64,000 nt of DNA from Lepturacanthus savala (Eukaryota > Chordata > Actinopteri > Scombriformes > Trichiuridae), in NCBI GenBank assembly GCA_030544235.1, contig CM060465.1:10099001-10163000 (forward strand). Direction: 5' to 3'. A model generated the notes under the pieces. The model worked only from the letters and a program-made list of their open reading frames with translations. It did not search any database and was not told the origin of the DNA. Shown piece after piece: positions 48,306 to 59,372 of the stretch. How positions within the stretch are numbered: position 1 is the stretch's first letter; the number at the start of each line of letters is the position of its first letter. Position numbers and translations under genes: made by a program.

Positions 48306-48677
48306 TATGTAGACACAACAACAATATAAATGTATAGTTGTATTTTATGTTTCAGTTATTTTTTTTGCAGTTTTGAATAAATAGAATTGAGAGCTGCAGC
48401 TCAGCTGCAGTTTTCTGTGAATTTGCTCCAGATTTGTAGAGATAAAACTCAATGCTGCTGCTTCTCCATAAAGTTTTATATCTCCACACATCAGGGAACA
48501 TTGTAGAGTAAGCAAAACAGCCAAATGAAGCTTGGGCTAACAGCAGGGCAGACTGTAAACAAGTGTAAAACGATAAATAAAAACACTTTAAGCCATGAAA
48601 TGAAAGCTACATTTTCCCAGTTTTCAAATTGTTTAAGGTGGAATATGTAAAATGAGCGGAACACCAACATCTATTGT
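48306..48677. other. intron 2 sequence with no recognised feature
   Basis: Nothing supported. Confidence 0.45.
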
Positions 48678-49248
48678 CTCAAAATCATAGTTGCAACACA
48701 AAAAAAAAAACAGTCCATTGGGTTGCTAGGTTTGTTGCTAACTGCAGCAAGTGATCTTGTCAAGATGAATCATACAGGGGAACTACAACTTTCAACTAAT
48801 CAATACATTTTAAATAGTATTTGCTCTGCTATCCACTATCAATTGCAAGCTTGCTATCATTTATTCTGTTTATACAGTTTTTTCTGATGGCTTAAACACT
48901 TACATTGATTCTTATAGCACAATTTCTAAAACTATTAATATTTATCACAAAACCCTTCACCAAGTTTGCAAAACTGAAAGCACAAATGCTGCTTTGCACT
49001 TAGTTTGCAATTTCGTAACAAACACTTTGTGTTTTGTGTAAATGCAATTTACTGCACAGCACTCTTTTTGCAAAACTGTAAACACAGCTCACTGCTTTAC
49101 ACTCAATTTCCAGCTGATCTACACACTCCTGTCAAAACTATACATATTTATGGCTATTATTTACACAATTTTGCCAACTGTCAGGCAACACTGTCACATG
49201 TGAAAACAATTATCTATAATTATTTGACTTTGCAATCAGCCTGAGCAC

Positions 49249-49258
49249 TATAAATAAG
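49249..49258 (+). promoter_or_regulatory. TATA-box of the transposase gene
   Basis: TATAAATAAG, 39 bases before the transposase ATG, implying a very short 5'UTR if used. Confidence 0.5.
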
Positions 49259-49287
49259 CCACAGGTAAGCCTTTTTTGTGGAGAAAG

Positions 49288-49616
49288 ATGGAAGGAGAAA
49301 GAAAAGTAAGAGGAGTGAGAGTAAGAGGAGGGCGAGGAAGAGGACGTGGAGGTGAAGAAGCAGGCGGACGAGGACGTGGACAAGGAAATGAATTTGGAGG
49401 AAGAGGACGAGGAGGTGCAGAAGCACAAGGAGAACGAGGAGAGGAAGGGGAAAGCGTACGACTAAGAAACAGAATCACTGATGTCATCAGAGCTACAATA
49501 GTGGACCATGTCATCAACCATGGCATGAGCCTAAGGGAAGCTGGCCAACGCGTTCAACCCAACCTGAGCCGCTACACTGTAGCAGGCATCATAAGAACAT
49601 TTCGAAATGAGAATCG
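49288..49616 (+). CDS. transposase exon 1: RGG-rich N-terminus and first helix-turn-helix
   Basis: Starts at the ATG at 49288 (MEGERKVRGV); open sequence upstream lacks an ATG. Residues 5-62 are extremely rich in Arg, Gly and Glu with RGG/GRGRG repeats, comparable to AT-hook or RNA-binding GR-rich segments. Residues about 63-109 (LRNRITDVIRATIVDHVINHGMSLREAGQRV...) look like the first paired-type HTH used by this superfamily to bind terminal repeats. The exon ends AATCG|GTGAGT in phase 2, and the 125-bp intron (49617-49741) ends TTTACAG. An unspliced read-through stops immediately at 49618-49620, so splicing is required. Confidence 0.8.
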
Positions 49617-49741
49617 GTGAGTACAGTATCTTCTTCATACTAAGTTTTACATTATGTATACTGTAATACAGTAGTGTCATATTCCTTTGAGAAACAATAC
49701 TGTACATTTACTGTAAAAATACTGAAATTGTTACTTTACAG

Positions 49742-50024
49742 AATTGTTAGACGACCTGTAGCTGGGGGCAGAAGAAGACTATTCACAGCTGAACAAGAGA
49801 CCTACATAGTGAATATGGTGTTGGCAAACAACTCAATAAGGCTACGAGAAATACAGCAGCACATACGAGAGGATGACACAACATTCGGGGACATAAATAA
49901 TGTGAGCATCTCTGCATTATCTCGCTTATTGGCACGCAACCAAATAAAGATGAAGCAGATCTATAGGGTCCCATTTCAAAGAAACAGTGAACGTGTAAAA
50001 CAACTGCGGTATGAATTTGTGCAG
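49742..50024 (+). CDS. transposase exon 2: second DNA-binding HTH region
   Basis: Residues 110-204: IVRRPVAGGRRRLFTAEQ, a basic linker, then a second HTH (about 131-185, ending VSISALSRLLARNQIKMKQI). The R-P--GG-RR linker recalls the GRPR-type motif between HTHs in Tc1 transposases. The frame joins exon 1 cleanly (CG|A = Arg). The exon ends GTGCAG|GTAAGC in phase 0, and the 88-bp intron 50025-50112 ends CTTTTCCAG. No stop interrupts the exon. Confidence 0.82.
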
Positions 50025-50112
50025 GTAAGCTTATCATTGGTACTGAATTTGGAATTGCATACTGTGTGCTGTGCATGGGCCTGCTGTGCTGCATTTGTTT
50101 TGTCTTTTCCAG

Positions 50113-50757
50113 AGAGTGATGGAGCTAGAGGCAGATGCCATGGGTCATGAGCTGATTTTTGTGGATGAGGCAGGCTTCAACCTCAGCAAGACAAGAAGAC
50201 GGGGAAGGAACATTATTGGACAACGTGCCATAATCAATGTCCCAGGACAGCGTGGTGGAAACATTACCATGTGTGCAGCCATCAGCCAAAACGGTGTTGT
50301 TCACCATCATGCAAATCTGGGCCCATACAACACTGCACACATTCTTGCATTCCTGGACACCCTCCATGAAATAGTCACTCTCATTCAGAGACCAGAGCAG
50401 ACCAGGTATGTCATCATATGGGACAATGTTAGTTTCCACCACGCTGTTCTGGTCCGCAACTGGTTTATCGATCACCCGCTCTTCATTGTGGTCTACCTCC
50501 CCCCTTACTCTCCATTCCTGAATCCAATTGAAGAGTTCTTCTCTTCTTGGCGCTGGAAGGTCTATGACCGTCGCCCCCATCAGCGCATATCCCTTCTAGA
50601 GGCAATGGAGGAGGCATGCGGAGACATTGACCGGGTATCATGTCAGGCCTGGATACGACACTCAAGGAGATATTATCCCCGCTGCCTAGCAATGGAAGAC
50701 ATTGCATGTGATGTGGATGAAATTTTGTGGCCAGACCCTGTAAGAAGACAAGACTGA
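50113..50757 (+). CDS. transposase exon 3: DDE catalytic domain (DDE_3 type)
   Basis: Residues 205-418. First catalytic Asp at D222 (IFVDEAGFN), second at D308 (IIWDNVSFH), and Glu at E344 within YSPFLNPIEEFF. There are 35 residues between D308 and E344 (36 to the adjacent E345). The PPYSP-LNPIE block is the hallmark of IS630/Tc1/mariner DDE enzymes. TGA stop at 50755-50757. The three exons add to 1257 bases, 418 amino acids with no internal stop or frameshift, and all three catalytic residues are kept. The enzyme would cut and paste the element at TA sites. The spacing and sequence differ from classical Tc1 (DD34E) and mariner (DD34D), and the subfamily was not assigned. Confidence 0.88.
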   Translation, partial: RVMELEADAMGHELIFVDEAGFNLSKTRRRGRNIIGQRAIINVPGQRGGNITMCAAISQNGVVHHHANLGPYNTAHILAFLDTLHEIVTLIQRPEQTRYVIIWDNVSFHHAVLVRNWFIDHPLFIVVYLPPYSPFLNPIEEFFSSWRWKVYDRRPHQRISLLEAMEEACGDIDRVSCQAWIRHSRRYYPRCLAMEDIACDVDEILWPDPVRRQD

Positions 50758-50872
50758 TTTTTTTTTTTTCCTCAGTGATATTCTCCATTATGTTTTTTTT
50801 TTTTTTTTTTTTTTGTGCCTTGACTTGAAAAACACTTGTTTGTATGTATGTTTACGTATTTTGACGTGTGTA

Positions 50873-50878
50873 AATAAA
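50873..50878 (+). terminator. polyadenylation signal of the transposase gene
   Basis: AATAAA 115 bases after the stop codon, still inside the element. Two T-runs (50758-50769 and 50791-50814) lie between. Confidence 0.55.
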
Positions 50879-51588
50879 TATCCATACACTTTGACCCCTG
50901 TGTGTTACTGTATAAGGTACTGAAAACTAATATGCCCTGCACACACGATAAGCAAAAGCCAAATGAGTTTTTCATTGTTACTGCCAGTGTGCAGTGGCTG
51001 CTTTGTGTGCTTACTGATATTATGGCTTGTGTGCACCATCGGATACAAAAATACTATTTTTGAAAGAGTGTGAACAGTTTAGCAAAAAGTGTTTATGCAA
51101 TTAGTGCAAAAACATGCTTTTGCAAGTAATCTAATGTGTTTTGCTATTTGGGTGAAAGGTTTTGTGATTTGTGTGTAGAGTTTTGCAAAAAAAGCCAGAA
51201 GTTTCAAAAATTGCATCTAAGCTATCAGAAAAAACTGTAATACCTGCTCAGGGTTCACTCTGATTTGCGTTACATTATCAAAACAAGAAAGAGGAATTTG
51301 ACTCCAGTCACTCTGCTTCTGTGATTCATAACTTGTTCACCAGGGCTCTGAAGCTGCTGCAGGACTTTCAGACATTTTGACCCAGTAGCCTTGCTGTGCC
51401 GAGCATAGAGAACATATATGGTAACTTGTAATTTCCTGTCACTATTGGCTGGTATGTGTAAACATAAATTCATTGTTAAATCTGTGAACAATTTTAAAAA
51501 TAATTAAGCTATAGCTTTTAATAAAAAAAATCTGATTCAACCTTTAATTGTTCACATCTCTTGTTATATGACAAATGTATATAACTGT

Positions 51589-51590
<2 letters not shown>

Positions 51591-51651
<61 letters not shown>

Positions 51652-51654
51652 GTG
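51591..51654. repeat. (TG)n microsatellite
   Basis: About 30 TG repeats with two TATG interruptions near the end. Confidence 0.96.
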
Positions 51655-52439
51655 TTGTGAAAGAAACAACCACAACAATTGCTGGGTAAACATTGTTAGG
51701 AGGGTGTATTCTGTCTCTGTATTTCTGTACAGTTGCAGTATTGTACTTTCCTTCCTGAAACCCAATGTTCCCCTTAAATTCCCCCGTGGTTGACAGCTTC
51801 GCAATTACACTAAACTTAATGGGAAAATTCTTAAGTTTTGTGCATCGTCTCATCCGCCTGTTTCATAGATCGTACAGTGAAATATTGCACAGTTGGAACT
51901 CCTGGGATCTTTACTAGAAGCTGAAGTGATGTTTGCTCGGCTGCACAGACACTACACATCGTTACCGTAGAGCAGGGATGGAGCTACAGGTTCGAAGAAG
52001 CGTTAAGACGTGTGACTTTCCACTACTCAGTGATATCAGGTCAGAATCAAAGGTCAGCTGTGATGTCACATCTGTACCTGCAGGTTTGATTCCACCTCGT
52101 TCAGTCTCACCTGGGCATTGTCATGACAGAGCGATGCACTGGGCTCGGCTTTAAGAGTATTTTTAGCAACTGTTAGCTTTTGTGTTACCTTTCCACTCAA
52201 ATCCCAAAGCAGCACGAAGACTCTGATGGATGAGAGGCTGGAACCAGGAGGGGCCGGTACACAAACACAATCCTTATAAACCTGCACCAAGACACAAAAC
52301 CAGCAGCTCAGGTGGGAGCCACGAGAACATTTTATCCTCCCACCGTTCCATCATCTGGGCTCAGTCATTATTTCAACAATGAGTCTCAAATCTCTGGAGG
52401 TATTAATGATGTCTCAGCTTCAATTTATAACTATTATGA
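51655..52439. other. intron 2 sequence with no recognised feature
   Basis: Nothing supported. Confidence 0.45.
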
Positions 52440-52440
52440 A

Positions 52441-52537
<97 letters not shown>
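52440..52537. repeat. (CA)n microsatellite
   Basis: About 49 CA repeats with one AAAC interruption near 52455. Confidence 0.97.
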
Positions 52538-52538
<1 letters not shown>

Positions 52539-55500
52539 TCTCCCCTCCTTCTCTTCCTTGTCCCCCCACACACACTGAGATCACATGATCACCTCCCTCC
52601 ACCCTTTATTATGATAATCAGTCCATCGATAGTCTATTTTTAGCTCAGAGGAATATATAAACATTCCCCATGCAGACACATGAACACTTTCAATATCAGG
52701 CCGCTGTGGATGCAACGTTAAACACTCAGGAGTCAGATCAGTCTCATAATGATTAAATGCAAACAGAAGGATCCACAAATGTAGTTCAGGATTCATATCT
52801 CCATGAAAGTATTTTCCAATGCACACACAAATATTAATCTTATAATATTAATTATTAATCTTGAATAATATGGTTTGCAGATACGTTTCTGATGCACACA
52901 AATATATCTTATATATATAATATGTACCTGAAATTCACAAATATTTGTATTTAAAAGTATAAATTTCATTAGAGCTGTTGGAAAGATTTTGGGGAGCCAA
53001 ATATAATACCCTATTTTTAAAACCAACACTCTTAAAATGCAGAAATTACAAATCAATTAGGTATTTTTAATGCTACATAACCTAATAGTGAACCATGCCC
53101 TTCTTGCATTGACTTTAAGGCATTAAACACGTTAAATCTCACCTTCAATGCTGCAGTAGCCTACATAGCATCAGAGATGGTGAGTAAGGATTCAACGGTA
53201 GGGATTAACCACTCCTGAGTATTACAGAAGCTTGGGATACAAATATTTTGTATTTCTGTTTGAAAAGGAAAAACAAATAACCAACTGAGAGACGGTAATG
53301 TACGGACTGCGCGAGGCTCATGTGAAATATCAGACCAAATTGAGTAGCATGTGACACTACACCCTGGCCAGCTAGCTGAGCTAGCCGAGCTAACATGATT
53401 TATCTGCAAAGATATGAGGTCTATAAACATGTTGCAGGGGGGTGGGTTTAAAGATTTGGTCCCCAAGCTAGAGCCAAGGTACGCTGCTCTTTGTTGTGCA
53501 ATTAGTGACAGAATTGTGAAACTTTATTATACAACATCGAAAGGCTATGCATGCCCTACAGCATATAGGTATGCTATGTATTATCACTTAACAATAATAT
53601 TCTAAATTGTAACATTACAGACTAATATAATTACAATTTTATCAAAAATAGGGGATACATTTTGAATGGGATTGAAGAGGAAGGTTAACAGCCCTAATTT
53701 GGATGTTGAACTGCAGTAAAGTCCACAAATGACAGTTTGCAGGTACAATGGTTTGTATAAAATGGAAAAAAAACATCCATATATGTCTTTGATGAAAGAT
53801 TTGTGGATTTCTATATTTATTTGTAATTTTCATTCATTATGATATAGATCTGACTTCTTTACCCCTGTTTCACTTCCTCTCTGCTGCCACTCCATAATTC
53901 AGCAAAGGTTTTTGTCCTCTTATCATCACACCCAGCTGAGTTATTTCAGTATAGCCGCTGTTTTAGCTTTTAGCTGCAAATGGACTTTCCTTGTTATGAT
54001 TCTACGTAATCTCTTTTCTTTCTCACACACTTCTGTGTGAAGATATTTCTGTAGCGCTCAGTCGTCATGGTTTGAGGCAGAGAATGTCTTCACCCCCTAA
54101 AGTAGGAGCTCCAAAGCCTTTCTGTGCTATTATAGATTTAAGTCATTTAAGCCATAAATCTCTCTGGCGCTCGTCCTCCTCCTCACAGCTTCACCTCTGA
54201 GAGGTTTGGCTACACTGGCTGATTGCAATGCAAAGACCATTTTTGGCACACAGCCGACTTTATCCTTTATTAGTGAGAGCATGACATCCAATCAATAGTC
54301 AACAGCAGCGGTGCTTTTTTGCTCAGGGGAGGCATCGCTGCCTCCTCACAGGACAGTCTTCTGCCATTTTTTAATTTGGGCATCTGTCCTGCTTTGTTCA
54401 GCTCGTTTATTGAAGCTCAAGCTTAGGATTTTGTGTGGTCATGTACAAAAATACAGGGAAAAAGTTGCAAAAAAGACAGCATAGAGACACAATGCTCCAT
54501 CAATTATAGAATGAATTTGGTTTAATCATTTTTGACCTCTACCTGGGAGTTTTCTCAGATAAGCCAAGAGGAGTTGGTTAAGGTTAAAGATAGAGAACGA
54601 GAGAGAGGAACAGCAACAGGAGCGAAGGGAGAACAGTATGGATTTTGCTGCAGGCAGGGTTCATTTTAATAAAAAAGGTTCACAGTTATTTAGTGGGTGT
54701 TGCTGCTGAGGGGAAACGAGCAGAGAGCGAGGGACACACACCAGTAATGTGCTGCTAACCCGCTCTGAGCAGAAAATTGTGAAAAGGAAGGAAGAAAAGA
54801 GGAAGTCGACCTATCTGTGAATCTCAAGGCCAGATGGTTGATCAATATTCCCAGTTCAGATCCAACAAGTCAGTCTCTCTCTCTCCCTCTGTCCAGTGAA
54901 GGGAGCTGTGGGAGAAGGCTATCAGCAGGTCATCAGTATTCCAGCAGGCTCTGCCTACTCTGGTGTGGGCAGCAAAATAATTTCATCCTGATCTTTCAGA
55001 TCAATAGCTGCTGTACCCAGTAAGGAAGGGACTGGCCCCGCCTATTCATAGCAACGCGACTCATTCAATGGATGGTTTCTCTTCAGGAGAGATTTTTTTT
55101 AGTTTAACATGCAGCATAGATCATGAACAGAGCACCGTTGTGCTGGTCTGTGAAGCCGCTGCACAGAGGTGATAAAGGATTATAGCTGTTGCAAGAGATT
55201 TGTGTGGTAGAGTATATAATAATATCGCAATGCAATCCAATAACGGAGCTCTGCAATGTATGCTTGTGAATCTTATAACGTTGTGACTGATTCTGATAAA
55301 GCGATGATTCAACATCAATACATCAGCACATAAACTGAACCACAGCCTTGAAAATGACCAGTTCAATCAATATAGAACATTCTAGGTAACATCTTTGCAG
55401 GGATGTTTTGGTATTGAGTTGTAATACATCAAACAGGAGTTGGACAATAGAAGTAGAAACCTATAGATTTGCAGGTGGACACATTAACACAAACATTTGT

Positions 55501-56579
55501 ATTAACTGTTACTATAGAACAACCCTTTAATCAATATACTACCTAATGGCACAATGTTGTGTTTGTGTTGCACCTTGTAGTTTGACTCTCATTCCACTGC
55601 TTTGCTTACTCAACAATATACCCTGACATGTGATAATATAAACTTTATGGAGAAGCATCTTCATATATGAGTGACATCTTATCTGTACTGTTGAGAGAAA
55701 AGCTGCAATGATTAATCAATTAGCTGCCAACTATTACATTAATCGGCATCTATTGTAATAATTGATCAGCATATCAACCTCTCAGCCCTTTATAAATTCA
55801 TGAGAGTTTGAAAGAAACCCCTATATAATGTTGTCAATATCTAATACTTGAAATATAAATGAATATTTATACACTTTTCTCTGACCCAAAGTGTGTGTGT
55901 GTGTGTTTTTCTAATAAAAAAATAAATATATTGCAATATTTGGGCTAGACAGCTTTGACATATTACAGCCGTCTCACACAGTCAAGTACTCTATGTGTCA
56001 TTGATGTTTTATTTAAATCTACCATTTAGATCACATAGTCATCCAGGATACAGGATTAAAATATTTACAGATATACATTCTTTTACACTTGCGGTAAAAA
56101 TGAAAGATGGATAAAGATGGAACAAAATGTCGCCATCTGTCAGGGTTTTGTGTGGTAATCCTGCCAATCGTAACCCACAACACTCAATGAACATTTCTAA
56201 GGCTGCCAGATATCTGCATGATGCATAGATTACTGCAGTCCACAGATATGAAAGGAAGACAGAAAGAGTGTTTAATGTATCACAGAACAAGTCATCATAA
56301 GAAATAATAGTCATAATATATAATAAACAGTCATGAGAGATAAGAAACTGTTATGAGAGATAATAAACAGATATAACAGATGTTGTATCAGTTGTATCTC
56401 TTATGTATTATATAATATTTATACATAATTGCATCTATTGATGAGTCTGTGACAGCAGGAAACATTAAATCAACAGTAATATCTATATTAATATTAATGA
56501 TGTTGAAGATTATATAATTGTTGATGAGAGTCTGAGTGCATCAGACAATGTGGCTGGTGACTCGTCCTCAAAGGGTGTG
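52538..56579. other. intron 2 sequence; unique-looking block 54050-54420
   Basis: No gene or defined repeat. 54050-54420 is balanced and non-repetitive, and reads like conserved regulatory DNA. The remainder is AT-rich. 55890-55905 is a short TG run. Confidence 0.35.
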
Positions 56580-56625
56580 CGCACATACACACACACACAC
56601 ATACACATACACACACACACACTTA
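56580..56625. repeat. CA-rich repeat
   Basis: Interrupted CA/CATA. Confidence 0.85.
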
Positions 56626-56764
56626 TACCTGTGGTGTTGTGGATTTACGGTGTCCTGCTGAGCTGTGATCAGCTTGGAGATGGGATTACTGTTGGCACAG
56701 TGGGCACTTTACCAACATTTAGAGTCAGAAAGACAAACACACACAGTCAGTTTATACCCATGTT

Positions 56765-56815
56765 GACACACACACACACACACACACACATACAGACACA
56801 CACACACACACAGAT
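56765..56815. repeat. CA-rich repeat
   Basis: CA repeats interrupted by TACAGACA. Confidence 0.9.
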
Positions 56816-58084
56816 GAGAACACAAACCTGTACCCACAGTGCTGGACAGCCTTACTGAGGGACGATGGGTTTCTGATGGTCTGAGCATCACTTCCTCTCT
56901 AATTACGAGTCGCTAAGCTGCCCTGTTTCTGTTCTCTGCTCCCAGCGGGAAGGTAAATACAGTAGAGAATGTTCAGCAGAGGCAGTACAGGAGCAAAGTG
57001 GTGACAGATGATCAATAGAGATCTAATGATCAAGATATCACACTCTGGGGAGAGTTAGAGGATGCTGCACTGCAGGAAATGACTGACCCCCCACTCACTC
57101 ACTGAGTGTGTGTGTGTGTGTGTGCATGTGCAGTATGAATGTTTTAATCTCCCATAGCTCATACTCTAACTATGATCCTAATGTTTTATAGGTGACGTTC
57201 ATACCTGAGCATATGAACTTTGTGAGAGCTGCTGGTTCAGATGTGAACTCAGACCTATTAAATCCCACTTTGCTGTAAGTGTGTGAACCCGATTTCTGGG
57301 AAATTCCTTCTCCTTTAAATTCCTCCTTTATCCCGGGCTGATCGCTGGTTTCAGGCATCATCAATGGGGAGCAGGAATCACCAGAAGGCTTCACTCCAGC
57401 GATGTTTATACAGCAACGATTACGGTACAAAACATGAAGCTTTAGCTGCATCTGGGCCTTTCATTTACGTGAAGACGGCGTTATGGGTCCTGAGGATCAA
57501 TCTTTTGATACCAGGCTCTAGTGTGGAATCATTTGACACCAAAATCCTTTCTGGCCAGGCGCAATTCTTGTGAAAATGATGACAACGATGCACAATGGCA
57601 CCTCAGCCAACTGCTGTTTTTGCTTTAATGTTACAGAATATGTTGAGTTTATTTACACTCCTTCCATAGAGTATCAATTTACTGCATGATGTTTGTGATC
57701 AACAGAGACGGATTAACTACATCCGCCAAGTTCTTAATCAATCCATACGTCGATGTGAGACATTTCTGGACAAAACCAGGAAGAACAAGCAGATTCTGGG
57801 ACTGTTCAGTGCTATCGAGTTGCATAGTTACACAGCCAACATGCAGCCATTCCAGGAAACTTTGTCCTTGATCCTTGTCCATGAGAAACAGCATTGAAAT
57901 GTTGCTGCGGGAGAACAGAAGGGCTTAGACCACAACAAAAGTTTGCTGGATTCAGGAGTGTTGTTGTCCAAATGAGACTTTAGTCTGAGATCAAAGTCCA
58001 CTTGGCAGACACACAAACACAGCACCCCATTAAGCTGGAAACTCCCACTACTGCCGTCACACAGCCGGGTTGAGCTGGGCTGAG
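56816..58084. other. intron 2 sequence with no recognised feature
   Basis: A short TG run at 57105-57124. Nothing coding supported. Confidence 0.45.
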
Positions 58085-58126
58085 CCGGACTGGGCTGGAC
58101 TGGGCTGGACTGGGCTGGACTGGGCC
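58085..58126. repeat. 10-bp tandem repeat (GGACTGGGCT)n
   Basis: About four perfect ten-base units. Confidence 0.95.
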
Positions 58127-58568
58127 AGGCCATCACAGCACTGATGGAGATCTCCAGGGTGGTACAGGAAGGCTCTAATTGCTGTGTGGTAACACAGATC
58201 CTCTGCATTCCTGCTGTTTCCATTATAATACAGTCAACAGAGCATTGTGAGCTGTGTTGAGTTATGATTGGTAAAAGTGGTGAATTGATTGAGTCATAAC
58301 TAATGCAGCAGAGGATTGGCTGCCCAGACTGAATGATGGTGGTTGCTGTTTGCTTCCCTCTCTCTCTCTGTCTCTCACTGTCACTCACACACAACTGTGT
58401 GAATGGATTTGGTGAACACTAGTGATGAATCCTCTCTCAGCCTCTTCTGTTCCGTTTCCCTTCTCCCTCCCACTTCCTCTTGTGCACTTTATAGCCTCAA
58501 ATCTGCCGTCTTTTTATGTCAGCCTTCCTGCCTTTTCTTCTCAAGTGGCTTGTTTGGCTCTGATGACC

Positions 58569-58647
58569 TCTCTCTCTCTCTCTCTCTTTCTCTCTCTTGC
58601 TCTCTCTCTCTCTCTCTCACCACCCCTCCTCTCTCTCTTTTCCTGCA
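58569..58647. repeat. (CT)n-rich polypyrimidine tract abutting the exon 3 acceptor
   Basis: CT repeats with few interruptions at 58569-58619, then CACCACCCCTCCTCTCTCTCTTTTCCTGCAG into exon 3. It doubles as the splice-acceptor polypyrimidine tract. Confidence 0.9.
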
Positions 58648-58648
58648 G

Positions 58649-58768
58649 GTACGACCAGACAGCCTAAGGAGGGGGAGGTGCCGGGGGTGGACTACAACTT
58701 TGTGAGCGTGGAGCGTTTTATGGAACTGGAGCAAAGTGGAGCCCTGCTAGAGAGTGGAACCTATGAAG
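58649..58768 (+). CDS. magi2: MAGI2 orthologue, exon 3: guanylate-kinase-like region
   Basis: 120 bases, phase 1 at both ends, residues 139-178 and the first base of 179. It encodes CTTRQPKEGEVPGVDYNFVS, then VERFMELEQSGALLESGTYE. The TTR-P--GE--GVDY-F motif is the GMP-binding-like signature shared by guanylate kinases and MAGUKs, and LESGTYE continues the fold. The ATP-binding P-loop part is absent in MAGI GK domains, consistent with a protein-interaction role. Acceptor TCCTGCAG, donor AAG|GTGAGC. The ATG at 58720-58722 (M163) is the first AUG downstream of exon 1 in the spliced mRNA and is in frame; it corresponds to the recalled start of the short S-SCAM beta isoform. Confidence 0.95.
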
Positions 58769-59221
58769 GTGAGCCGTGGGACCACAGGAAGCAGCGAGCA
58801 TCTGTAGTGCAGGTGCCCGGGGAGCACAGACGGCAGTGAATGTTTCACTAGAGTAGTTTCACCGTTTTAAATGTAATCTGCCTTCTCGTGTGACAGCATC
58901 GATGTCTTCACTTGATGGATTAGGTGTGTCAGGTGATGCTCTTACACACAGCTTAAGTAAACAAAATGAGTCTTGTGCATCAAGTCATGTATTACAGCTT
59001 CCTCTGCTGGGTGTAGAACAGCTGGTTGTGTGTGTGTGAGTGAGTGAGAGTGTGCTTGTGTGTGTGTGCTGGACGAATGCCATTTCCAAGTCATGTCAAG
59101 TCTGTGCATCTGCTTTGCTGCACTGTCAGGGATACAGCTACAGATGGGGAATTTGCTGGTTCATTTGCCCAGTAGCTATTTTTGTGAGCATGTGCAGCTG
59201 AACATACTTGTATAAATTAGA

Positions 59222-59372
<151 letters not shown>

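Larger units (their letters stand above)
48875..51237 (+). mobile_element. IS630/Tc1-mariner superfamily DNA transposon, apparently full-length (2363 bp)
   Basis: Ends are CAGTTTTTTCTGATGGCTTA at 48875-48894 and its inverted copy (19 of 20 identical) at 51218-51237, each flanked by TA (48873-48874 and 51238-51239), the target site of this superfamily. Inverted similarity continues in patches inward, for example CACAAAACCCTTCACC on the left against the complement of GGTGAAAGGTTTTGTG on the right, with many GCAAAAC and CACAAA motifs, so the terminal repeats are probably about 200 bp. It carries a TATA-like TATAAATAAG at 49249-49258, an uninterrupted spliced transposase (49288-50757) and an AATAAA at 50873-50878. 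This has the look of a recently active copy. Confidence 0.9.
48678..51428. mobile_element. MITE family A, copy 2, split by the IS630/Tc1-type transposon
   Basis: The left part 48678-48873 (TCTCAAAATCATAGTTGCAACACA, TGTCAAGATGAATCATACA, AACTAATCAAT) and right part 51239-51428 (ACTCCAGTCACTCTGCTTCTG, AGGGCTCTGAAGCTGCTG, CCTTGCTGTGCCGAGCATAG) together correspond to the uninterrupted copy at 20711-21168. The intervening 2.36 kb is the transposon listed next. The right end has decayed (ATGGTAACTTG against CTGGCAACCCA). Confidence 0.85.
32012..58648 (+). other. magi2 intron 2 (26.6 kb)
   Basis: Donor GTAAGT at 32012 and acceptor TTTTCCTGCAG ending at 58648, phase 1. No second host gene recognised inside; the only credible protein-coding sequence is a transposase near 49.3-50.8 kb. 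The first 250 bases are pyrimidine-rich. Confidence 0.9.

Noticed and set aside
47481..48316. Minus-strand frames of 152, 95 and 126 aa rich in Leu, Pro, Ser, Tyr
   Set aside because: Reverse complement of a purine-rich tract, where stops are rare; no family resemblance.
49210..49526. Minus-strand Ser/Pro/Leu-rich frames opposite the transposase N-terminus
   Set aside because: Shadow of the GR-rich coding strand.
50071..50112. ATG at 50071 as the transposase start
   Set aside because: It lies in the second intron, upstream of the 3' splice site at 50112; conserved sequence begins at 50113 and joins in frame to exon 2.
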